The notes under the pieces are model-generated. The model had not been told where the DNA came from, made no database searches, and was given only the letters and a program-made list of their open reading frames with translations. A program made the position numbers and the translations under genes. This document shows positions 31,743 through 43,379 of a stretch of 64,000 nt of DNA, in pieces. This DNA is from Salvator merianae. Its lineage: Eukaryota > Chordata > Lepidosauria > Squamata > Teiidae. Within the stretch, counting starts at the first letter, position 1, and every line of letters starts with the position of its first letter. The stretch lies in assembly GCA_003586115.2 (NCBI GenBank), contig QVOM02000049.1:18233470-18297469 (forward strand), in the 5' to 3' direction.

Positions 31743-34045
31743 GTATGTTTGAAGATTAGATTTTAGTGTACGATCCCTCCCCACTTTTTTGTGGTTAAAG
31801 ACTGAGTTGGTCAGGCAATCAAACAAGATTCTAATACAGTACTAACTCTGAATCGCTTTGGTTAAATTTACTGATTCTTTTTATTCCCCCATTAATTCAT
31901 TGTAATCAGTGTCTAGCAATGTAACTTTTAAATATTTTGATAAGTTTCAAGAATCAAAACGGTGAGAGTATTGATCACTTTCACTCAGCCAAAACCAGAC
32001 CAAGTTGTTGGTTTTAACATGGGCAGAAGGACAGCAAAAAATCCCTGTTTCGTGGGTCAATGCAGATATGGAGGAACTTTGAATACAATCCTACCAAACA
32101 GCACACTGCCTTGCTACTGTTTTCTCTGTCCAGGCTGGGAAAGGTGTATATTGTTTTTAGCACAAATTCCTTCTTTCTTTGCCATTATATCCAGCCCGTC
32201 TTCCTCCCCGCAGAAATACCATTAGCACTGCAGCCTAAGGCCTGCTCCAGACTCCAGCCAAATACATCACTAACAAGTGATATTTCAGAATATAGTCCCT
32301 CTGGAATTACCACTTGTTACTTAGACAGGGCAGGGGGCAGCGCTGTCTATGTGCGTTTTAGTGATGTGCACATCCAGGTATTTCACCAGCATGAAATACC
32401 CAGAAGTGCAGGATTGCAACCATTGTGCATGCGCAGCCATCTTTTTTTGGCTCTTGCACATGTGCAGTGGGCATTTCCAGGATGACAGCTCCCATCAGAT
32501 GCTAAGTATAGAGCTCTTTCAGGAAAACCTGCCATCAGAGTTGGGTTTTCCCACAATAGGCTATAGCAGGATTTGGAGGGATATAGTGGAGCTATGGCAG
32601 AGACATAATGGTGCTGTATTTCCCCCATCTGGGTGGGGCCTAAGTCTTGCAATGAACTGCAGGACAGGGCAATATTGCAGCAAGATGCAGGCAAGGAGCC
32701 TCTTTTTCACCTTCCTGAACTGACTGACTGACAGTCACTGTGTTCAGAAATGTGAGCTGGGAGGGTGAGAAAAAGGCATCTTATTGGAGTCTCAATCCAA
32801 ACCTCCATTTCCAATCCATGGGCTTCCCCTGTGTAAGGCAGCTACTCCACCAGCAGCCATGAAGTCACCCACACACCTTTTTTGAATCTGAGTGGGCACA
32901 CTGTCCACCTAGCATCTCTTGACAAGGTACCTGGCCAATCTAGGCACAGTTCTTGAACAAAAAGAGACATCCTCACACGTTTTTTTAAAACTTTCCCGTT
33001 AACTATACATCCACATCCCAAGAATGTACAACTTGTGTATGCCAATTTAAAAATTTGTGTAATTGTAGAAAACAAAGTTTACTAACTGAAATATAACAGG
33101 ATTTCTTGAGAGAAAGTGCCTCCTTAAAGGCTGGTATTTATTGAGAAAATGCAGCTGATGAGACTTTGTAGTGCAATCCTATATGTGTTTACTATGTCAG
33201 TAGGATTTGTTCCCTGGGACTGAATGACCTTCCAAACCATCTGCACTCTTCAAAACAGGCCATATACATAAAGCTGAAGTATGAGCTTTGCCCTTTTTTT
33301 TCTTTTGCTGTGGGACTGTGCAAGTTAACATTTGTCATAAAAGCAGAATGGAAAATGCTTACTGGAGACATCCTCTCCACCTTTCTAAGCACTTTCCTTA
33401 GTATACTTGTCCAATTCAGGCTTGGCTTGAGCTGTTGCGAGCTGATTAGCCCATTCGCAACTGTTCACATACAGTGGTCAATAGCATTCTTCGTGAACCT
33501 AAACTATGGTCAATAGCATCCTTTATGAACCTGAACTTCAGGTGGACTGTGGCTTTCATCAGGTGGAAGTCTGTGAAGGCTGTTAAGCTATCAGAAAGTA
33601 ATACATCTTCTGAATCTTATCACTGCATGGAGCTGATTCAAAACGCATCTCTTCCATCTTTATTAATGAGACAGTAACAAGGTGAAACTTTACCTCCTGG
33701 TCTTTAATCATGACAGTTTGCTTTGGTGCAGCTTTTTTTCCCACCACAAACCAGTGGGATAGGCAGGGGGCTAATAAGTTTCTTAGGTTCATACCCAGTC
33801 TAAAACAAACATTTTCAGCTAAAGGAACAATATAGCAAGGTCGCTCAGCCATACTTCCCTCCAACATCATAAGGAAACACAAAGCTCGCAAGCATTTATT
33901 CTCATTATTCACCATCTCATTTCTGCCTGGAGCAAGAAAGCAGATCACTCTTCTTCCTTCACAAAGTGACAGGATTATCTAATCTGAGTTTGTTCTACCT
34001 GCTCAGCACAGGTTCTTCCAATAAAACCTAGCACTAGCCAAACTT
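31743..34045 (+). other. ELOVL2: Probable ELOVL2 3' UTR
   Basis: This is non-coding sequence after the ELOVL2 stop. By eye, the first canonical AATAAA on this strand is at 34020-34025, about 2.3 kb downstream, compatible with the long 3' UTR typical of ELOVL2. The end is inferred; RNA evidence is needed. It includes a short 32-bp tandem duplication at 33475-33538. Confidence 0.35.
34020..34025 (+). terminator. Candidate ELOVL2 polyadenylation signal AATAAA
   Basis: This is the first exact AATAAA after the ELOVL2 stop. An ATTAAA follows at about 34380. The assignment is positional only. Confidence 0.3.
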
Positions 34046-34436
34046 ACTTTATGCAATAGGACACTTTATGCAGAGCAGCTAGTGAGGGTAACAAGATGTT
34101 GTTGTTAGATTACAGTTTTCACTATCTGTGGCCTTGGCTGTTCTAGATCAAGCCGATGACACCCTCATTCAAATATTGCCTCAAGAGACCTACTTTGCTT
34201 ATCACTGCCTTATGTAGTATCACAACAGCAGAGAGCCTCATGCATCAGGGCAAGCCACATGGCGATGCTTTAAAAAAATGCCTCTTGCCTGGAGAAAGAA
34301 CTGTTCCATCCCTTTTGTGTTTTTATTTTGTGCAAACTGTTCTGCAGTCAATGTTGATAATCTTGTTACCTGACTGGGAAATTAAACACCATCATATCCT
34401 TTTCACAGATGAACAACGAGGCTAAGAAACAATATC

Positions 34437-34934
34437 ATAGGGCAATTCCACACTGGACCACCAAGTGTACTGTGAGCCTCCCTTACACATGCTGATGAGG
34501 TCTAAGAGAGGCCCTACCTCCTATTAGTACACTCCATCCACACAGGTCTGAGCGTAGACTGGACCAGGAGGCCCCAAATGGCAGCTTTGTCCAGTCTATA
34601 AGTAGATCTCTTTTTTGAGGTCTACCAGCATACTAGGGGACAGTATATTAGACCACAGGTGTGTGGATGGCACACCTCAGTGGACCAGTATACCACGGGA
34701 CTCTTTGCACTGGTACAACAAGGTGAGCCATTATGGGTCCCCTGACCTTCAAATATTTTGGAGGTCCCCCGTGCCAGCTCTGACGCTTGCAGCAGCTTCA
34801 GAGCCAGCATGTGGGCTGGAACGGAACAGGCCATCCCAATACACATGGCCTTATTCCAGTCCAGGAGCCATCCAACCCAGTGGGATCTGTTCTATTTGGT
34901 CCAGTCTACTAAAGGTAAGTGTGGAACGGCCATA
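34437..34934 (+). mobile_element. MITE with GGGC..GGCC termini
   Basis: The body is 34440-34931 (492 bp): GGGCAATTCCACACT at the left, AGTGTGGAACGGCC at the right. ATA lies on both sides. Related sequence occurs at 21345-21610. The TIR style suggests PIF/Harbinger, although ATA is not the usual TWA. Confidence 0.7.
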
Positions 34935-37900
34935 GACAAGGGATAACAAGGACAAAGATGTGACATCAGCCCATCTTTTGCAGTGAAATTCTCTAAGTGT
35001 GGCCCACAAAAGGGTCTCAGGAAGCATGCCTTCCCCTTTTCCTACATGCAAGTTTCATATGGTTCCAGCTAAACTCAGGAAACTAAGAGTGAGGGAAAGT
35101 GGACAAAGAAAGTGGCAATGAAACACAGGTGACAAGCATAGGCTATCCCTGGAAGCACAATAGTAGCAGTATTGCCACAGTCCTAACCCCTTTTACTTAT
35201 AAATGACTCCTGCAGAAAATCAGCGGGATTTCTATTTCTGACTGTACCTCATGGCCATTTACATGAACTTCAAACTTGTGCTGTGGTGTGGTTCTGGAGG
35301 GAGACTGCACATGGACACATGGCATTTACTCAAGGGGCTCACAGCATTTACCTCTTGCTGCCCACTGCTTAAGTACTTAAGAAATTGCAGGCATACTTCC
35401 AAGACCCTGGATATACCATGCCTGAGCTGCACCAATGTGATACTGCCAAAACGGCATGGTCTCCAGGAGGGAAACCATGCTATACCACAACTCTATAGGT
35501 GAATATGAAGTAGTTGTTTATGAAAGTCAGGCAACAAATAGCCTCATATTTTTATGAACACAGCATGCTCTGACCATAGAAAAAAGGCATCTTTATTTGG
35601 GTGACAGATACTGAATTTGAAGCAGCTACCAATGGCACAGGCACGGTACTGAATACAAGAAAGATGATTTAAAGACAGTGTATTCAGTTAATGCAGAGAG
35701 ATTTTTATAATCATCATCTAGTTAGGGCTTCAAGAAGAAACAGGAAGAAAATTGTATTTTTTTCTTGTATAGAAAAAAATCCCCCATGAAAATGATAACA
35801 AGTATGAGTACCTGTAAGGATTTTACATACCTTAAAGTGATTTTTATTCCATCTTTATGGAACTTTCAATGAAGTTCATATTTTAAATTCTAATGCAAAA
35901 AAATCCACCAAACTTCTATTGCAGTTGAAGGACGTTGAGGAAGGATGCCGGTGTACAGTCTAGCATAGAGAGATTTCAGCAATTTGAAATTCTCCACCCT
36001 TCCCAGACTATGGTAGCAGCTTAATTCCTTGTTACCAGGTCTTGCTACATGGTTCCCATTTGAGTTCTAATACTTGGTAACTGCTGAAGTCATCTGAAAA
36101 AAAAAGTTACTTATGTTCTAGGCCAAGGTTCACTTTCAAGTCGACATACACTTTGGAGTAGACAGCAGGTGGAAAAGAAAACTACACAGGATATTAGAAA
36201 AGCTTTTTTCTAAATCTCAACTCTAAATCCAGGTTTGAGAGTGTAATGCCATCAAACATTTAGATACTGTGTTTTGTATCTTTGGAAGTTTTTAAAAATA
36301 TTGCCTTACTTGACTTTTCAAAGGGCTGAAAAAAATCCATCTGTTAAACTTAAAACCACTTGATAAATGGTAATCAACCACATACTGAATACCAAAAAAC
36401 CCCCACACCTCTAGTCAAAATGCTGCTTTTTCAGGCAATCACCAGAATAACAACTTTTAAATTATTTTCCTGTAAGCATTTATCATTGAAAATAAATACA
36501 TTTTACAGTCAAAACACTTTATGGTCTTTGTTTCTGTCATATAGGAGCCCAAATGTGCAAATTCCCATGATTTCAGGTAAAATTACAAGATGCATCTTAA
36601 CCTGTTTACTAATCCCAAATGTCACCGTAATGCTGGTTTGCTTAAGTTTAGGGACTGTATTTACCTGCATATTTGTTGCACTCCATCCTACTCACCTGTT
36701 CATCTTGGGAAGTCAAGGAAAGGGGAATATATTATTTGGGGGCTTTTATTCCCTTGCAAATCCTGTCATTAAAAAGAGGAGGGAAAGCATAGCTGGGCTT
36801 TTTAAAGGATAAACCCAAGTTGTTGTTTTTTTGAAGAGGTGGTAGAGAGAAGCAAGGTCACGTTCAGTCTACTCATGATTTAAAAGGGGAACTGCAATGC
36901 ATTCTAAAACCTCCACTTTCAATCAGATATTTTTTGGCCAGAATGACATTTAGAAATACTGTGCTTCCTGTCTCTCTGCCTACACTCTCAAGTGAGACTG
37001 GGAATCAATGGCCTTAAAATTCACCTGATAAACCAAAACTTGCCCTCTCACTGTTGGAGCTTTGCTGTTCAACAGACCACTGCTGAGCTGAAATGCTTCA
37101 CTGCAGACACTAGAGACATGTAGACTCCTCTACTGTTGGAACTCCATTTCTCAAGGGACCCAGAAGGAGGGGAGTCATGCAATATAACCACTATTGGCCT
37201 GAGGATCTAAAGTCATGCTCCCAGACGTTCAGTTCTTTCCCCCTTTCCTGGTTGGGAGCCAGAGGACAATTTCTTTCCCCCCATCATGTCCACAGTTAGC
37301 ACCTGTCACTACTGCCGGGGATGTGGATGCAGAACAGCGGAGGATATATGGAAGCACAACAATAGAAGCAGACCCTGCAAGCTAGAAGAAACAGGCGTAG
37401 GGGAGGTGCCACCAACATTGTTAATAATCATTATCAGTATCTGTCATCTCATTCTCCTGAGGTCTCAGTGGCAGGTACAATATACATTTTTTGAAAAATG
37501 TGCAACGAAGAAAGGATATGCAACAGAATTAAAAGATTTCACTGAAATACAAATTTGTTTAAAGCTATAATAAAACAGAAGATCTGTGTGTCACATGAGT
37601 AGCCTGGAGTTTTGTCTTTAATGCAAGAAAAAAAAAATGGCAGTATGTTCCAGAGGGGCCTTTTGAGATTAAGAAGAAAGGAATACGTGATCGTAGCTAT
37701 ATGTGGTCGTCTTTTGTACAACAAAGTAGCAGAACTGTTTGCAGATCCACCACATTATACAAACTGCATTAGGGGAAAGTGGCACCCCCCCCTAACAGCA
37801 GGATTGCAGCAGTATTCTTAAAAACAGGGAGTATGGCTTTGCATTTTACAGTAGTATTTTTGCAACCGTGCATAAACAAAATGTGCCATCCAAGTGTCAT

Positions 37901-38639
37901 GTTACTTAGGGGACGACTTTTGTATCCTTCCACCTCTGGCTTCCACAAGCACCTATGAGGGAGTGAATGGAAATTATAGATGCATCTACACCTCAGCAGC
38001 ACGCCAAGGTAAGGACACCCCTCAAGCTGTTTGGAGTTGACAGCTCAGCTGAGTGCAGAAGACCCTCCAAGGTGCTGGAACAGGACCAGAAGTGGGCCAC
38101 TGCCTGCATGGCACCTGTGTAAAGCAGGCCTGCAGCTCACTCTTGCCACTGCTGTGTGTCAACAGGAAGGACACTGAGGAAGGACACTGTGGAGAGCGCT
38201 TCAAGGCCCTCCAGCATCCTTCCCAGCACACTCTAGGGCAGCAGGCACTTCTGACTTTTGACTGAGGCTTCCTCAGAGCACCCACCAGCACAGGTGTGGA
38301 TGCAGCCTATATGAATGGTTCCCAGCCTATTATCAGGTCCTCATTTTTTTAGAAAATCAGGCCCTCATTTTCTTTTTTGAATGAAATAAAATTCACACTC
38401 ATGTTTATATTACAAAATGGACAGTGATATATTGCACTTTCCTACAGTTTTTTATTTACTTTTATTGTTATATATTCCCCACAGCCAACTAATGTGATTA
38501 TTTTACCAACCTAATGAGCTTCAAGCTGAAGTTGACATTAAAATTAGGTGTCCCCCGCCCCATGGCCTAATATGTCTGGAACCCTCCCATATTGCTCTAA
38601 GGAAGAGTAACCCCACTCATGAGTATCATTGGTCTATAC
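34935..38639. other. ELOVL2-SYCP2L intergenic region, first part
   Basis: No gene recognised. It contains a 150-codon ORF (36360-36812) without domain features and patches of GC-richer sequence at 37000-38330. Confidence 0.35.
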
Positions 38640-38930
38640 TGCCTGGAAAGCCCTCTAGTGGTGCAGTGGTTAAGAGCACTAGGCCAGAACCTAGGAGACT
38701 CACAGCTTGAACCCATGCTTTATCATGGAAGTTTACTGGGTCTTCCCACCTATGGGCTAAATAAACTTACCACTTCGTGAGTGCCTTGGGAAAGGCAAAG
38801 GTTAGGACAATAAACTCTACAGAGAATCTGGAGTAGAGTTGGATGGACTATAGGTCATATCTCCAGTGACGCCTGCTGCCAACCCAGAGCCAAATGTTGG
38901 GCTTTGACCATTGGATCACCCTTGGTGAGG
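38640..38930 (+). mobile_element. tRNA-derived SINE
   Basis: The head reads ctctAGTGGTGCAGTGGTTAAGAGCacTAGgcc..acAGctTGAACCC. This matches the A-box and B-box region of SINE tRNA heads; the body follows (CTTgGGaaaGGCAAAGGTtAGGACaataaac). Confidence 0.7.
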
Positions 38931-39999
38931 CCAACAGGGACGATCCTAATGGCTGGGCAAATCAGAGTTTCAATAGCTGGCTCTTTCCACTGACTTTCAA
39001 CATAGAAGGATGCCAACAATACTAACTGGGAAGTCCTCTTCAGAACTTCAGGTAAGAAGCCTGCAGAAGTTTTACAGGGAACGTGTAGAACAGACCCTGC
39101 TTTCTCAGAGCCTGCAACCTGGTTCCATACCCAGCAAGAGGACCAATACCTGCTGCTGTCCTACTAGCATCAAAAGCCAAATGATTTCAAAAGTAATCAC
39201 TACCGGAAGACATTTAGCAGCTCTGAGCCAGGCTTAGCCCATTTCACACACAAATCAAGTGCAACAGAGTTTTATTTACACTCTCAAGAGGGATGTCCCA
39301 TAAAATAACACTATGGAGTGGTTCAATGGCTTTAGGCCAGAATATGTGATATAAAGTAGGGTATTAAAAAATAGAGGGAGATAGAAGAATCATCTCTCCA
39401 TGTACAGGACTAGAAAGTCTCCTTTTTAAATAGAAAGAAAATTGTTTCCGCCCCAAGAACTAAAAGCAGAGATGTGGAGAGAGATCCTTTAAAACCTTGT
39501 TTCTTTTCACATGCAAGACCTTATTTCAAATGTTGCAGAGGGGGAAGGGAGAAATATCTTTAAGATAAGAGCAGGTTTTGTAGGCCTTCACAGTTTTTCT
39601 TCCTGAAAGTTGCTTGCAAGAGCTTTTATTTTCACACCTTCTCACAAAATCCAGCTTCCTACCTATCAAGACTCATGGATCAACTCAGGCAATAATGAGT
39701 GAATACAATCCTGGTACAGCTTACACATAGGAAGTTTTGGGAATTATAGAATACAGGACAGTTTGGTTTGACAAGTCAAGTTTGGCAATGACTATAGCAT
39801 ATTAAGACTTTGTCAATGGGAAGCTGTATGGTAGCCTTAAATTACTGCTCAAACAACAGCCAACACATTGTATGACATCATCCTGGTTTTCAAGCGTTAT
39901 TAAGTGCTGACAAAGATATTTCAACCTGGGCTCTGCTACTTTTGAAGTACTTTTCTACACTCCTGTACAATGAAGTGAAATGTTGTCAATGAAGCCGAT

Positions 40000-40378
40000 G
40001 GGTAGGAAACTTAGGACTGTCAAGGGGAAGTATTTTTTCACCCAGAAGGTCATTGGTCTATGGAATTTATTACCGGAAGAGGTCGTGACAGCATTCAGCC
40101 TGGATAGCTTTAAGAATGGACTAGACAGATTCATGTAGGTCAGGTCTATCAATGGCTACTAGAATGGATGCCTAGGCACTGCCTCCAGGTTGGAAAGACA
40201 GGCAGGATGTCTGTAAAACCATTTGCGGGGAGTCAAGAGCAGCTGAAGGCTTTGCCTTTCTCTTCTGCTTGAGAATGCCCAGAAGCAATTGGTGGGCCAC
40301 TGTGTGAAACAGAATGCTGGACTAGATGGGCCATGGCCTGAACCAGCAAGGCTCCTCTTACGTTCTAAAATCCTAACA
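40000..40378 (+). mobile_element. CR1-like LINE 3' end
   Basis: This is the most extended sense copy. It includes AAGTATTTTTTCACCCAGAAGGTcattggtctaTGGAATTtattaCC, the coding remnant of ..[15 protein letters not shown], and ends gGCTCCTCTTACGTTCTAAa. Confidence 0.88.
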
Positions 40379-40594
40379 TACAATTGTGCCTAGTAAATAA
40401 CTGTTAAAAAAAGAGGAAAGAATAAATCCCTTTCATTGATCCTAACTGAACCATACAAAGAGCAAATGGATAAAATCACTTCTTGTTTACGGATTACAGC
40501 CTTCCACTATAGTACTCAGTGTGACATTCTTTTGTACAAGCCAAGTGAGAGCTTTTCACAGTATAAGAAACTGGGGAAAATGGATCCAAAAACA

Positions 40595-40600
40595 TTTATT
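40595..40600 (-). terminator. Candidate SYCP2L polyadenylation signal
   Basis: TTTATT on the + strand is AATAAA on the minus strand. It is the first such hexamer after the SYCP2L stop, giving a 3' UTR of roughly 370 nt. Confidence 0.45.
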
Positions 40601-40947
40601 TCTCAGTAGTAAGCGCCTGTCTTTAAGTAGGTTCACACAACTTAACATAGTAAGTTATTAAGTTTGCAAAATATAAACAAGTATATTTCAGTACAGAAAT
40701 AAATCATGATACTTGGTCAATTTTCAGGCACTTTCGACATTTCAGCAATCAGCAGTATGGGAAGCACCTTAACACCACCCTCTTGTGGGGGAAACAAAAC
40801 ACACAGGTCATTTAAAGCCTTTCTTGCAGAAGTGAGAATCACTTATAGTTGTTGGCTGGAAGCAATTACTTAGCACATTTTAAACAGGCAGGCAGACACC
40901 TTCAGCCTCTAATGATGGCTCTTTGAGTCAGGTTAAACCAACCGAGG

Positions 40948-41010
40948 TCAGTCAGAAGTAATAACAAAAACATCATTTTTCTTTTTTTCATGGTCTGTTG
41001 TTTTTCCAAA
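40948..41010 (-). CDS. SYCP2L: SYCP2L terminal coding exon
   Basis: It is 63 nt, with acceptor tttctccacag and stop TGA at 40950-40948. It encodes FGKTTDHEKKKNDVFVITSD. A candidate polyadenylation signal follows about 350 nt downstream on this strand. Confidence 0.88.
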   Translation of the reverse strand, partial: FGKTTDHEKKKNDVFVITSD

Positions 41011-43327
41011 CTGTGGAGAAAAAAACAGAAAGAAAATTAGACCTGCTTGAGAGCTTAAGTTTCAGTTTTAAAACAGGAAACCCAAAGACGACTTTAAATG
41101 CATTTGGTTGATATCATCCTGGAAAACCACAATGCATAGATACTATCTGCTTAATGGAATAGTAAATCACACACAGTATGATTTACTGGTTAATTTTGTG
41201 CTGGACTGTTAGCTAGATTTCTGCCCTGGGACCTTCAGATGGAGGGCAGGGTGCAGATACTTTGAAAGAATGAAAGAATGAATGAATGATTATGTACTAT
41301 CGCATCGCTGGCATCAACACAACTTCCTAACAAAGACTTGTCAGCGACTAGAAACATGATTGCAATATTAGACTTCAGAAAACACTGTCATGAGAATGAA
41401 ACAATCAAGTAACTTGTTTTTTAAAAAGATAGTTCCAAAGATATAAAGTAAAAAGTTCCTCCTCTATACGTACTTTGGAGAAAATAATGTTCAAGATAGC
41501 ACTTTCCTTTCATTTGGCTTGGATACTGTGCCTTTTTGTTCATCTTACTGTTTCTTAATAAAGTATTTATAATTTCGTTCACACTGTTGACAGCACATAC
41601 CTCTACATTTTGGACCCTTGTGTCATCTAGGAGTTTCGTTTCGTTCAGCTCTAAGTCCATAGACTGTATCCTGCAAAACAAGGCCAAGAAGATGAAGCCA
41701 TGTTTGCTCAACTAAGCCATCGTTTGATCTTCTCTAGCTGCATTCACAAGCAAGGATGAACTTGGAAAAGAAAGGAGTTCCTCTTCCAAAACTGATAATA
41801 CTGCCCAGTAATATAAGAGCCTTCTTAATGTCAGGTAGCCTATTTTTTGGTTGCCTGGTGCCAAAGCCTAGCATCAAGAAATCTGTAGCTTACTAGTTGC
41901 ACACTGGTTGGTTGCTTTCAATACACTGGATGGTTTTTAAGCAATCCATTCTGAAGCTGTGGCTTCAGCTGCCTTGTAGATTGAGAGGCCAAAAGGAAAA
42001 GCATAAATGCTTCAAATGAACAAAATTAGCCTTGATGGCACAGGCACTATCCAAAACGCAACAGGTAGTAAAATGCCCATTTACTCCTTTTGGCTTGGAG
42101 AGACAGTAATAGGATATCAGCTCCCTCATCCATGCAAGTCTTATACAGCTTGAGAATTGTTGGCAAATAAAATGTCCCAGGATGGGAAAGAGTACAGTAA
42201 CAGCATTTGGTCAGTTGTGTTTGCTACCTATAACCCCCACCATTTGAAGACACCCTCAGTGGTGGGAAAATAAAACATGCTAAGTACACAGAAGACGGTG
42301 AACTTCTGGAGCAAAGTTATGTATAGGGGGAAAGTGGCATTATTATTTATTGAAAGTGATGAATTCCAGAAAGTCAGCAACAAGGCAAATTACCTCTGCA
42401 TTTGACGAACACAAAAACTGTTCAGTTTACTATTCAGTTTGTCGGTTTGCTTAGTCCAATATTCCTGAAATGAATGTTCTTAATATGAATCAGATACTCA
42501 AACAAATCCACCAAATACAAGGTAAAGTCAAAGACAGTGCACCCACCAATGTATCCTTCTCAAGGTTTGAGAGAAACTGGGTCCTTTTCTCTAGATCGGT
42601 AAGTTCCTGAATAACAGTCTGGTGGAAGTGTTCCAGTTCATTCAGCCTGTTGCAGATAAACATATGCTATTTTAACTTACTGGGAGACTTAAGCTGCACT
42701 GGCAGGCAGCAAAAAAAAACACTGAAAGGAGGCTCAGAGGTGGTAGCTGCCACAAACAAATGCGTCGATCCCACCTCTACAGCAAATTAAAGGCCAGAAA
42801 ACTCACTTCCAAAGTGCATCAGCGCTGGATTAGTGGTGGGATGAGAACTCTAACTGCAACAGGCTACCATCTCTAAGACGTTTGAGCTGCTTTTTTTGCT
42901 CAATGTGAACACAGTCTGAGTTTTTGATGTCATGCTGTTTATCATTTAGATTACCAGTTACTACCCAATGTGTTGTATGCCACTTCAGTTTACTTGACAG
43001 GAATCCAAACTAATACCTACTCAGCAGTTTTCAAATCATGCTCCTGGGGGATGTGATTTCTCTTAAAGCTCTTCAGAGGGGAAAGCCTGCTAACGCTGTC
43101 CTGGGACCCCTCAGTATAGGGTGGGGTAGAAATCAAAATTAAAGTTAAAGTTAAAAACGCTCAGGACATGGGGACAGCCTTCTCCGGAAGGCAGTTTGCA
43201 CAAACCTACCCATCTTCCTTTGTAATATAAAATGCAGAATGAGTTTTAGGGATAAAGGTTCACTTTATATAAAAGCACTAGCCAGTGCCAGTGTTTACCT
43301 ATTGGACTGCATAAACCATAGATAGAT

Positions 43328-43379
<52 letters not shown>

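Noticed and set aside
36360..36812. 150-codon + strand ORF in the intergenic region
   Set aside because: No recognisable domain, AT-rich, and with no support from splice sites or neighbouring exons; likely chance.
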